The notes beneath the pieces were generated by a model. That model did no database searches. It was not told the origin of the DNA and saw nothing but the letters and a program-made list of their open reading frames with translations. A stretch of DNA of 64,000 bases from Marinospirillum alkalitolerans (GTDB lineage Bacteria; Pseudomonadota; Gammaproteobacteria; Pseudomonadales; Halomonadaceae), in assembly GCF_045055655.1 (NCBI RefSeq), contig NZ_JBANFI010000006.1, positions 1 through 64,000 on the forward strand, given 5' to 3'. The position numbers and the translations under genes are program-made. This document shows positions 8,403 to 15,578 of this stretch, in pieces; the first letter of the stretch is position 1; every line of letters begins with the position of its first letter.

Positions 8403-8434
8403 GAAAGATCAATTCATTTGTTATAGGATTTTTT

Positions 8435-8920
8435 ATGCAAGTTGCAGCCAACACAGTCGTCGCGATTCACTACACGCTGACCAACCCAGAAGGTCAGGTG
8501 TTGGATTCCTCTCAGGGCGGTGCACCCTTGGCCTACCTGCATGGCCACAGCAATATCATCCCAGGTTTAGAAAATGCCCTCGTAGGTAAGCAAGCGGGTG
8601 ATGAGTTTGAAGTGGTTGTTGCTCCTGCAGAGGCCTATGGAGAGCGTGATGACAACCTGGTTCAACAGGTTCAGCGTTCAGCTTTCCAAGGTGTGGATAG
8701 CATTGAAGTCGGCATGCAGTTTCAAACTCAAGGCCCAGGTGGCCCCATGGTTGTGACCGTGGTGGATGTCAGCGAAAGCGAAGTGACGATTGATGCCAAC
8801 CATCCGCTGGCAGGTGTTGAGCTGAATTTCAAAGGTCAGGTTGAAACTGTCCGTGCTGCAAGCGAAGAAGAAGTGCAGCATGGTCACGCGCATGAAGGTG
8901 ATTTAGCGCACCCTCACTGA
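8435..8920 (+). CDS. slyD: FKBP-type peptidyl-prolyl isomerase SlyD
   Basis: 161 residues, a cytoplasmic prolyl isomerase and chaperone with a metal-binding tail. It shows the FKBP start (VVAIHYTLTNPEGQVLDSS), the LAYLHGHSNIIPGLENAL block, the inserted-flap region (VVVAPAEAYGERDDN), and the FKBP return strand NHPLAGVELNFKGQV. The C-terminus holds only a short His-rich tail (HGHAHEGDLAHPH), smaller than the long His/Cys tail of E. coli SlyD, so nickel capacity is probably lower. It has its own promoter and a terminator about 40 bp after the stop, so it is probably monocistronic. Confidence 0.93.
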   Translation: MQVAANTVVAIHYTLTNPEGQVLDSSQGGAPLAYLHGHSNIIPGLENALVGKQAGDEFEVVVAPAEAYGERDDNLVQQVQRSAFQGVDSIEVGMQFQTQGPGGPMVVTVVDVSESEVTIDANHPLAGVELNFKGQVETVRAASEEEVQHGHAHEGDLAHPH

Positions 8921-8960
8921 TAGAAATCGCCATCGATCAAGTCAGTAAGATCTCCCTTCA

Positions 8961-8991
8961 CCTCGGCGTCTTTTAGGCGTCGGGGTTTTTT
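8961..8991 (+). terminator. Rho-independent terminator after slyD
   Basis: CCTCGGCGTC pairs, with several G-U pairs, with GGCGTCGGGG across a TTTTA loop (8961-8985), followed by six T. Confidence 0.75.
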
Positions 8992-9008
8992 ATCTCCTTT
9001 GTCTAGGC

Positions 9009-9035
9009 TTAAGATTGCCAAGCCGCAGCCGATTA
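9009..9035 (+). promoter_or_regulatory. Sigma-28 (FliA) promoter upstream of orphan gene
   Basis: TTAAGATT at 9009-9016, an 11-bp spacer, then GCCGATTA at 9028-9035. The flagellar sigma-28 consensus is TAAAGTTT-N11-GCCGATAA, so 6 of 8 and 7 of 8 positions match with exact spacing. The start of transcription would be about 36 bases before the ATG at 9079. Confidence 0.65.
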
Positions 9036-9078
9036 TCTAAGCTAGAAGAGATGAGAAAATCGCCAAGCGAGGTGTATC

Positions 9079-9519
9079 ATGATCGAATCCAATGTGAATA
9101 ATCAGGTGTCTGCTGCGTTACGCCAGGTTCAGAGTCAGGATGTTCGTAGCCAGCAGGCTATTGAGGCGCGCAATGATCAGGCGGTTGAAGACGCCGCCTC
9201 AAGCCAGCCTATGGCCGCCGCGAATGAAGGCGCAGCAGCGGCACCTGTGTCGGCTCAGCCTGCTGATGTGGTGACCCGTTTAGGTGAAACCACGGAGCAG
9301 GTGCCGCTTTATGAAAGCAATCGTCCCGCAGGCAGCATTATTCGTCCGGCGATCGAGCTAGCACAGCAAGCGGCTCCAGTGAACCAGCAGGCACAAGAAA
9401 GTGAGCGTGTTGCGCAAGAGCGTCAGCAGACTGAGCAGGCAGCCAGCGAAGCCGCTGAACCGGCCAGCCCAGCCAGAGGGCGTGATCTCAGCACAGATGA
9501 TGTGCAAAACCTAGTCTAA
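9079..9519 (+). CDS. Uncharacterised Ala/Gln/Glu-rich protein behind a flagellar promoter
   Basis: 146 residues of unknown function. No signal peptide, membrane span or known domain is seen. Composition is dominated by Ala, Gln, Glu and Val. A less repetitive centre (VTRLGETTEQVPLYESNRPAGSIIRPAIELAQ, about residues 68-100) looks like the most constrained part. The flanks are helical, charged and probably disordered or coiled. GAGGTG precedes the ATG at a good distance, the upstream DNA carries a sigma-28-type promoter, and an intrinsic terminator follows, so it is a real single-gene transcript. By its promoter it may belong to the late flagellar or chemotaxis regulon; a direct role is inference. 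Confidence 0.75.
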   Translation: MIESNVNNQVSAALRQVQSQDVRSQQAIEARNDQAVEDAASSQPMAAANEGAAAAPVSAQPADVVTRLGETTEQVPLYESNRPAGSIIRPAIELAQQAAPVNQQAQESERVAQERQQTEQAASEAAEPASPARGRDLSTDDVQNLV

Positions 9520-9537
9520 GACAGCAAGATCAGCAGT

Positions 9538-9571
9538 AAAAAAACGGCACTCTCAAGGGTGCCGTTTTTTT
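9538..9571. terminator. Bidirectional terminator between orphan gene and argF
   Basis: CGGCAC at 9545-9550 pairs with GTGCCG at 9559-9564, flanked by A-run and T-run, so it can end transcription on both strands for these convergent genes. Confidence 0.9.
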
Positions 9572-9594
9572 ATGCTACGAAACGAAGGTGTTGT

Positions 9595-10506
9595 TTAGCC
9601 GCGGCGTGCCATCAAAAACTCAAGCAGCGCTTTTTGTGCATGCAGGCGGTTACCAGCCTCTTGCCAGACCACGGCACGATCATCATCCAGCATATCGTGG
9701 CTGATTTCTTCACCTCGGTGGGCAGGCAGGCAGTGCATAAAGAGTGCATCCTTGGCAGCCAGATTCATCAGCGCTGGGCTGACCTGATAACCAGCAAAGT
9801 CGCGTTTGCGTTTGGCCTGTTCTTCTTCTTGCCCCATAGAAGCCCAGACATCAGTGCTGACAAGATGCACTTGATCAACCGCCTCGCGTGGATCGCGCAC
9901 CAGCGTGACGCGATCAGCATGTTCTTCGAGTAGGCTGGCCGCAGGCTCATAGCCTTCTGGGCAGCAGATGCGCAGTTGGAAATCAAATTGGCGTGCCGCC
10001 TTGATATAGGAGTTGCACATATTGTTGCCGTCACCTATCCAAGTCACGGTTTTGCCTTGCAGGCTGCCACGATTTTCAACAAAGGTTTGTACATCCGCCA
10101 GCAGCTGGCAGGGGTGGTAATCATCGGTCAGCGCGTTAATGACTGGGACGCTGGAGTAGGCGGCAAGCTTTTCGAGTTCTTGGTGTGAATAAGTGCGCAC
10201 CATAATGGCATCAACCATTTCAGAGAGAACGCGGCCGGTATCTTCGATGGGCTCACCACGGCCTAGCTGGGTGTCACGAGGCGATAAAAAGATCGCGCCA
10301 CCGCCGAGCTGAATCATCCCAGCTTCAAAAGAGACGCGTGTTCTGGTCGATGATTTTTCAAAGATCATCGCCAGCACTTTGTTTTTGAGTGGCTCATCGA
10401 TCAGCCCCGCCTGATGGCGGCGCTTGAGTTCGATCGCACGTTGGATAAGACGCTCCAGCTCCTGTGGAGAAAGATCAGTTAAGGTAAGAAAGTGTCTAAC
10501 GCTCAT
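9595..10506 (-). CDS. argF: Ornithine carbamoyltransferase
   Basis: 303 residues. It transfers the carbamoyl group from carbamoyl phosphate to ornithine, giving citrulline, in the cytoplasm. Signature motifs are FEKSSTRTRVSFE (carbamoyl-phosphate site), DYHPCQLLAD, the NNMCNS ornithine-side loop, and MHCLPAHRGEE near the C-terminus. It lies 14 bp downstream of argD on the same strand, so the two should form an argD-argF operon. No ArgR box was recognised nearby. With argG at 14.3 kb, three steps of arginine synthesis are in this window but split over at least two transcripts. Confidence 0.96.
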   Translation of the reverse strand: MSVRHFLTLTDLSPQELERLIQRAIELKRRHQAGLIDEPLKNKVLAMIFEKSSTRTRVSFEAGMIQLGGGAIFLSPRDTQLGRGEPIEDTGRVLSEMVDAIMVRTYSHQELEKLAAYSSVPVINALTDDYHPCQLLADVQTFVENRGSLQGKTVTWIGDGNNMCNSYIKAARQFDFQLRICCPEGYEPAASLLEEHADRVTLVRDPREAVDQVHLVSTDVWASMGQEEEQAKRKRDFAGYQVSPALMNLAAKDALFMHCLPAHRGEEISHDMLDDDRAVVWQEAGNRLHAQKALLEFLMARRG

Positions 10507-10520
10507 AATAGGCTCAAAAT

Positions 10521-11714
10521 TTAGTGGGAAGGCAAAGGCTGCCCGAGCCAGTCTTTAATCAGCTGGCTCAGGATAGCAATAATTTGTTGGGCTTCTTCAT
10601 CGCTCAGGATCAGCGGTGGCAGCAGACGAATCACCTGCCCTGCGGTCACGTTAATCAAAAGACCGCGCTCAAGAGCCAGTTCGACCAGTTCAGCACAGGG
10701 GCGGTCGAGTTCGATACCAAGCATCAGGCCACGGCCACGCAGGCCTACAACGCCATCGATACTGGCCAGCTCGCGTTCAAAACCAGCACGCAGCAGTTCG
10801 CTGAGCTGGTTGGCGCGCTGGCAAAGCTTGTCCTGCTCGAGTGTTTCCAGCACAGCGAGGACGACAGCACAGCCCAGTGGTGTACCGCCATAGGTCGAGC
10901 CATGATGTCCAGGCTGGAACAGGGCGGCGGCTTGGCCTTGGGCCATCACCGCACCAATAGGAAAGCCGTTGCCGAGGCCTTTGGCTGTTGTGACGACATC
11001 TGGCTTCCAGTCATAGTGTTGGAAGGCAAAATACTGGCCTGTGCGTCCATTGCCGGTCTGCACTTCATCAAACATCAACAGTACCTGATGAGCATCACAG
11101 AGTTGGCGCAGCTGGGTCAGATAGGCGTCGTCGGCTGCACGCAAGCCACCTTCACCTTGCACCGGCTCGATCAGAATCGCAGCAATATCCGTACGTTGCT
11201 GCATAATCTGCTCGATCGATTGCAGATCATTGTAAGCGCAACGAATAAAGCCAGAGACCAGTGGCTCAAAGCCTGCCTGGACTTTGCGATTACCGGTGGC
11301 GGTCAGCGTGGCCAGCGTGCGGCCATGAAAAGCCTGTTCCATGACGATGATATGGGGTACATCGATGCCCTTGCTATGACCATAGAGGCGCGCCAGCTTA
11401 ATGGCCCCCTCGTTGGCCTCCGCACCGGAGTTGCAGAAGAACACCTTCTCCATACCACTAAGCTGGGTGAGCTTGGCTCCGGCGGCTTCTTGCAGCGGCA
11501 CTTGATAAAGGTTGGAGGTGTGCACTAAACGCGCTGCCTGCTCGCTGATGGCTTGGGTGACCGCTGGGTGTGCATGGCCCAGCCCGCAGACCGCTATGCC
11601 GCTTAATGCATCCAAATAGCGTCGGCCAGCTGTGTCGGTAAGCCAAGCGCCTTGGCCCTCAGCAAAAGCGACGGGTAAACGGCCGTAGGTGTGCATCAGG
11701 GCAGAAGTGGCCAT
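10521..11714 (-). CDS. argD: Acetylornithine aminotransferase
   Basis: 397 residues, a PLP-dependent class III aminotransferase. It converts N-acetylglutamate semialdehyde to N-acetylornithine and probably also serves lysine synthesis. Visible are NSGAEANEGAIKLAR (phosphate binding), EPVQGEGG, LLMFDEVQTGNGRTG and TTAKGLGNGFPIGA, where the Lys forms the Schiff base. The frame is open to 11777, but the ATG at 11712-11714 has GGAGG 10 bases upstream and gives the family's normal N-terminus (MATSALMHTYGRLPVAF). First gene of the argD-argF unit, divergent from grxD. Confidence 0.93.
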   Translation of the reverse strand: MATSALMHTYGRLPVAFAEGQGAWLTDTAGRRYLDALSGIAVCGLGHAHPAVTQAISEQAARLVHTSNLYQVPLQEAAGAKLTQLSGMEKVFFCNSGAEANEGAIKLARLYGHSKGIDVPHIIVMEQAFHGRTLATLTATGNRKVQAGFEPLVSGFIRCAYNDLQSIEQIMQQRTDIAAILIEPVQGEGGLRAADDAYLTQLRQLCDAHQVLLMFDEVQTGNGRTGQYFAFQHYDWKPDVVTTAKGLGNGFPIGAVMAQGQAAALFQPGHHGSTYGGTPLGCAVVLAVLETLEQDKLCQRANQLSELLRAGFERELASIDGVVGLRGRGLMLGIELDRPCAELVELALERGLLINVTAGQVIRLLPPLILSDEEAQQIIAILSQLIKDWLGQPLPSH

Positions 11715-11902
11715 GGTGCGAGATCCTCCAAATAAACGATCAATAAAATCAGCATCAGTCTGGTTGACCCCGATCAACGAGGCCTTGCGCTTGGATGCAG
11801 GGCAAGCGAAAAAAAGAAATCAGTCTAAGCACTTGTGTGATGGCTGGCAAGATAAGGCTGTTTTTTTGTATGGCCCTTGTTTTGCCTAGCAACGGCCAGT
11901 TA

Positions 11903-11927
11903 AAATTGACTAACTTAGTCAGGTTTT
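11903..11927. promoter_or_regulatory. IscR type-1-like operator upstream of grxD
   Basis: TGACTAACTTAGTCA (11907-11921) is a perfect 7-bp inverted repeat around one base, followed by GG. It fits the IscR type-1 motif as I remember it (YYGACTRwwwYAGTCRR), and TTGACT could serve as a -35 element, although no good -10 follows at the right distance. The neighbour grxD makes an Fe-S-related protein, which is consistent. Confidence 0.5.
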
Positions 11928-12025
11928 ATCTGCCTGTCGGTCTCCCAAGGTGGAGTGTCGCGAGTCTTGGCTCGTGTCTACTTCAGATAGCGTGTTCTGT
12001 AAGACTAACAAAAGGTGGCTCTATT

Positions 12026-12358
12026 ATGTCTTCAACTCTGGAAACGATTAAAGATCAAATTAGCACTAATCCTGTGCTGCTGTACATGAAGGGCACGCCC
12101 CAGATGCCTCAGTGTGGTTTTTCTTCACAGGCGGTACAAGCACTGATGGCCTGCGGTCAGAAGTTTGCTTTCGTGAATATTCTTGAGCATCCCGATATTC
12201 GTGCTGAACTGCCGAAGTATGCTAACTGGCCAACTTTTCCTCAGCTGTGGTTGAGCGGTGAGCTGGTGGGTGGCTGCGATATCATTATGGATCTGCATCA
12301 GCAGGGCGAGCTGCTGGCGATGGTTGAAGCCGCAGCACAAGGCCAAGCAACAGCCTAA
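12026..12358 (+). CDS. grxD: Monothiol glutaredoxin Grx4
   Basis: 110 residues, a cytoplasmic CGFS-type glutaredoxin that binds and transfers [2Fe-2S] clusters with glutathione. The active site MPQCGFSS has Cys30, and the glutathione-binding parts WPTFPQLW and GGCDI are present. The frame extends upstream to 11795, but the ATG at 12026 has AAAGGTGG before it and gives the family's usual length. The leader of about 100 bases carries the IscR-like palindrome. A strong terminator follows within 35 bp, so the gene is monocistronic. Confidence 0.95.
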   Translation: MSSTLETIKDQISTNPVLLYMKGTPQMPQCGFSSQAVQALMACGQKFAFVNILEHPDIRAELPKYANWPTFPQLWLSGELVGGCDIIMDLHQQGELLAMVEAAAQGQATA

Positions 12359-12387
12359 TTCTGATCTTGCCAAGAAATGTGCTCAAG

Positions 12388-12417
12388 AAAAAAGCCCCGT
12401 TGATTGGGGCTTTTTTT
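12388..12417. terminator. Bidirectional terminator between grxD and rnt
   Basis: AAAAAAGCCCC at 12388-12398 pairs with GGGGCTTTTTT at 12406-12416 across a 7-base loop. The A- and T-runs serve both convergent genes. Confidence 0.92.
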
Positions 12418-12437
12418 GTGTGGATGCCATCAGCGCG

Positions 12438-13091
12438 CTAGAGAGTTTTTTGCGTTAGATTCCAACCACCGAGTTCGTTCCAGGTGTTGACGATGGCACA
12501 AAAAAGCTCAGCGGTTTTTTCTGTATCATAGCCTGCAGAATGCGCAGCCTGATGATCAAATTCGATACCAGCAGCTTTACAGGCCTTGGCCAAGACCGTT
12601 TGGCCGAAAGCCAGCGCGGCGAGGGTGGCCGTGTCAAGGCTTGAAAAGGGATGAAAGGGATTGCGTTTGATGTTGCAGCGTTGGGCGGCTGCATGCACAA
12701 ATCCCAGATCAAAATGGGCATTATGTCCAACCAGGATGGCGCGATTGCAGTCATGGGCTTTCACTGCGGCACGCACGACTTTAAAGATCTCGCTCAATGC
12801 CTGGTGTTCAGCAATTGCGATACTTTGGCGAAATGGGCTGTCGAGATCGATCTGGGTAAAATCGAGTGCCGCCTGTTCGATGTTCGCACCCTCAAAAGGA
12901 ATCAAATGGCGTGAGATGGTTTGATCTGGCAAGATCATCCCATGCTCATCCATCGTCAGCGTTGTGGCGGCGACCTCAAGCAAGGCGTCGGTCGCACTAT
13001 GAAACCCAGCCGTTTCGACATCCACGACAACAGGAAGGTATCCGCGAAAACGCTGTGACATAGGGTGTTTCGGGCCGGAAGGACTGCTCAC
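12438..13091 (-). CDS. rnt: Ribonuclease T
   Basis: 217 residues of the DEDD exonuclease superfamily; trims the 3' ends of tRNA and other stable RNAs. Catalytic motifs are VDVETAGF (Asp/Glu), VGHNAHFDLGF (Asp) and the final HSAGYDTEKTAELF (His/Asp). The start is GTG at 13091, supported by AGGAG about 6 bases upstream; an inner ATG at 13061 would drop ten residues. It is divergent from motY, and rnt next to motY and argG is an arrangement I recall from Pseudomonas, there with pyrC in between. Confidence 0.93.
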   Translation of the reverse strand: MSSPSGPKHPMSQRFRGYLPVVVDVETAGFHSATDALLEVAATTLTMDEHGMILPDQTISRHLIPFEGANIEQAALDFTQIDLDSPFRQSIAIAEHQALSEIFKVVRAAVKAHDCNRAILVGHNAHFDLGFVHAAAQRCNIKRNPFHPFSSLDTATLAALAFGQTVLAKACKAAGIEFDHQAAHSAGYDTEKTAELFCAIVNTWNELGGWNLTQKTL

Positions 13092-13203
13092 GCTCGACTC
13101 CTAGGGGTTGATCAATCATCAAAAAGTTTTTGGTGGCGCAGTTTAACACAGGCGTGGGGGCTTTTTGCCACACCTTCCATCACTGGCATCGCGCGAGGAC
13201 AGC

Positions 13204-13230
13204 TAAAGTTTGCTCTGCTGGAGCCGAATA
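13204..13230 (+). promoter_or_regulatory. Sigma-28 (FliA) promoter of motY
   Basis: TAAAGTTT at 13204-13211 is an exact -35 match, followed by an 11-bp spacer and GCCGAATA at 13223-13230 (consensus GCCGATAA). It places motY in the late flagellar class. Confidence 0.85.
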
Positions 13231-13290
13231 GTTAAGCTGAAACCCTCTGTGTTTTTGTGCACACCCTTTGCCTAGCTGAGTCGGACTAAC

Positions 13291-14214
13291 ATGTTGAATC
13301 ATTTAACTTCTTCACCTCATCCTCAGGCTGTGCGTCGTGGTCTTGCAGGTCTACTGGGCCTGAGCCTGTGCTGGTCAGTATCGGCACTGGCGACCACTTG
13401 GCAAGCTGGCTATACGCCGGGTGCCTGGGAAGCCACGGCTCCTTCTGCCCTCAATTGTGAACTGATCCATGTGATTCCAGATTTTGGTGTTGGGCGTTTT
13501 ATTCATCGTGCAGGTGAGAGTGTGCGCTTTGAAGTCCAGCCTTTTCGTCATGCTTTGCAGCCTGGCCCTGTTCATTTGGTTGCATTGGCACCAGCTTGGC
13601 AGCCAGGTTTAGGCACCCAGCATCTGGGTGAGTATCATCTTGAAACCACTGATCAGCCAGTCAGAATTGCAACGCCAGAAACAGAGCGCATGTTGGCCAG
13701 TCTGCGCCAAGGGCTGATGCCCTCACTGGTTCAAGAAGATGCTGATCCGCAGATCGAACGCCGCCGCGCCAGCATGACGCCGATTGCCTTTCATCAAGCC
13801 TATTCCTCCTTCCAGCAGTGTCAGGCTCAGTTGTTACCGGTCAACTTTGATCAGATTCGCGAAGTGATGATTCATTTCAGAACCGGTGGTGCGGTGTTGA
13901 CTCAGGCGGATAAAGATCAGCTGGATCTGATTGTGCGCTATGTCTATGCCGATCCACAGATTGTGGGGATTAGTGTCGATGGTCATTCGGATACAACAGG
14001 TACACGCCGCCTGAATCGGCAACTTTCTTTTGAGCGAGCGGAAGCCGTGCGCGCCTATCTGGTGGCGCGTGGCTTACCTGAGCGCCTATTGACGGTGCAG
14101 TATCATGGTCAGCGCTTCCCGATGGCTGATAATCGCACGGCTGAGGGCCGTTCCTTAAACCGCCGTGTGCATATCCAGCTTGAGCCTGAACTTGAGATAC
14201 AACCTTTGTTCTAG
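13291..14214 (+). CDS. motY: Flagellar motor T-ring protein MotY
   Basis: 307 residues. A signal peptide (cleavage near VSALA) is followed by the MotY-specific N-terminal beta domain (about 35-180, containing CELIHVIPDFGVGRFIHRAGE) and a C-terminal OmpA-like peptidoglycan-binding domain (about 185-300, GHSDTTGTRRLNRQLSFERAEAV). MotY forms part of the T-ring under the flagellar basal body in Vibrio and Pseudomonas and helps hold stators in place. The N-terminal sequence separates it from plain OmpA-family lipoproteins, and the sigma-28 promoter upstream confirms a motility role. It implies a polar-type flagellar motor. Confidence 0.9.
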   Translation: MLNHLTSSPHPQAVRRGLAGLLGLSLCWSVSALATTWQAGYTPGAWEATAPSALNCELIHVIPDFGVGRFIHRAGESVRFEVQPFRHALQPGPVHLVALAPAWQPGLGTQHLGEYHLETTDQPVRIATPETERMLASLRQGLMPSLVQEDADPQIERRRASMTPIAFHQAYSSFQQCQAQLLPVNFDQIREVMIHFRTGGAVLTQADKDQLDLIVRYVYADPQIVGISVDGHSDTTGTRRLNRQLSFERAEAVRAYLVARGLPERLLTVQYHGQRFPMADNRTAEGRSLNRRVHIQLEPELEIQPLF

Positions 14215-14302
14215 GGAGCTAGGAAAGGCGAGGGGGTTTTAGGTTATACTGGGCCTTTACCCCAGCCGACTGCTTGAGAGCAGGCAGTGAACAGGAGTCC
14301 TT

Positions 14303-15523
14303 ATGTCTGAAGTCAAAAAGGTCGTCTTGGCCTATTCTGGTGGCCTCGATACCTCGATTATTTTGAAATGGTTAGAAGATACTTATGGCTGTGAGGTGGT
14401 AACTTTTACCGCCGATTTAGGTCAGGGTGAAGAATTAGAGCCAGCGCGCGCCAAGGCTGAGCAGATGGGTGTTAAAGAAATTTACATCGAAGATCTGCGC
14501 GAAGAGTTCGTACGTGATTACGTCTTCCCGATGTTTCGCGCTAACACGATTTATGAAGGCGAATACCTGCTCGGCACATCGATTGCGCGTCCACTGATTG
14601 CCAAGCGTCTGGTTGAAATTGCCAATGCCACCGGTGCCGATGCCATTTCTCACGGCGCGACAGGTAAAGGAAATGATCAGGTGCGCTTTGAGCTAGGTGC
14701 CTATGCCTTGAAACCGGGTGTCAAGGTGATTGCCCCCTGGCGTGAGTGGGATCTGCTCTCACGCGAGAAGTTGATGGCCTATGCCAAAGAACACAATATT
14801 CCAGTCGATTTTGCCAAGCAGGGTAAAAAATCGCCTTACTCAATGGATGCCAACCTGCTGCATATCTCTTACGAAGGTGGTTTGCTGGAAGATCCTTGGG
14901 CCGAGCCAGAGGAAGAAATGTGGCGTTGGAGCGTCAGTCCAGAAGCCGCCCCTGATACCCCCACCTATATCGATCTGACCTATGAGAAGGGCGATATCGT
15001 GGCAATTGATGGCGAGCGTCTGAAGCCGCATGAAGTACTGGAAAAGCTCAACAAGCTGGGTGGTGCCAATGGTATCGGTCGCTTAGATATCGTTGAAAAC
15101 CGCTATGTTGGTATGAAATCGCGCGGCGCTTATGAAACACCCGGCGGCACGATTATGCTGAAGGCGCACCGTGCAATTGAATCGATTACTCTAGATCGTG
15201 AGGTTGCGCATTTAAAAGATGAGCTGATGCCCCGCTATGCCGAGATGATTTACAACGGCTATTGGTGGAGTCCTGAGCGTCAATTGCTGCAAAACATGAT
15301 TGATGAATCGCAGGAAGTGGTGAACGGCAAGGTACGTGTCAAACTCTATAAGGGCAATGTGATTCCTGTCGGTCGTGCCTCAGAGGATACCTTGTTTGAT
15401 GAGAATATCGCGACTTTTGAAGACGATGCCGGTGCTTATGATCAAAAAGATGCGGCTGGCTTTATCAAGCTGAATGCCTTGCGTCTGCGTATTGCCGCAC
15501 AAAAAGGCCGTAAACTGGGTTAA
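14303..15523 (+). CDS. argG: Argininosuccinate synthase
   Basis: 406 residues. It joins citrulline and aspartate using ATP to form argininosuccinate. The N-terminal PP-loop AYSGGLDTS, the GATGKGNDQVRFE block, and the SPYSMDANLLHISYEGG citrulline/aspartate-binding segment are all intact. AGGAG lies 8 bases before the ATG, a TATACT -10-like element is at 14245-14250, and a terminator follows directly. It is transcribed alone, away from argD-argF. Confidence 0.97.
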   Translation: MSEVKKVVLAYSGGLDTSIILKWLEDTYGCEVVTFTADLGQGEELEPARAKAEQMGVKEIYIEDLREEFVRDYVFPMFRANTIYEGEYLLGTSIARPLIAKRLVEIANATGADAISHGATGKGNDQVRFELGAYALKPGVKVIAPWREWDLLSREKLMAYAKEHNIPVDFAKQGKKSPYSMDANLLHISYEGGLLEDPWAEPEEEMWRWSVSPEAAPDTPTYIDLTYEKGDIVAIDGERLKPHEVLEKLNKLGGANGIGRLDIVENRYVGMKSRGAYETPGGTIMLKAHRAIESITLDREVAHLKDELMPRYAEMIYNGYWWSPERQLLQNMIDESQEVVNGKVRVKLYKGNVIPVGRASEDTLFDENIATFEDDAGAYDQKDAAGFIKLNALRLRIAAQKGRKLG

Positions 15524-15550
15524 CACTGGGTTGCTGTCTTGGTTGTTCAG

Positions 15551-15574
15551 ATCCCCGCTTTGGCGGGGATTTTT
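15551..15574 (+). terminator. Rho-independent terminator after argG
   Basis: ATCCCCGC at 15551-15558, TTTG loop, GCGGGGAT at 15563-15570, followed by TTTT. It ends just before the stop codon of the convergent gene. Confidence 0.9.
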
Positions 15575-15578
15575 CATT

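Noticed and set aside
10524..11528. 334-codon frame on the + strand inside argD
   Set aside because: Antisense shadow of argD; no ribosome site and no recognisable protein features.
14215..14302. ArgR operator before argG
   Set aside because: No pair of TNTGAATWWWWATTCANA-like boxes could be seen here or upstream of argD.
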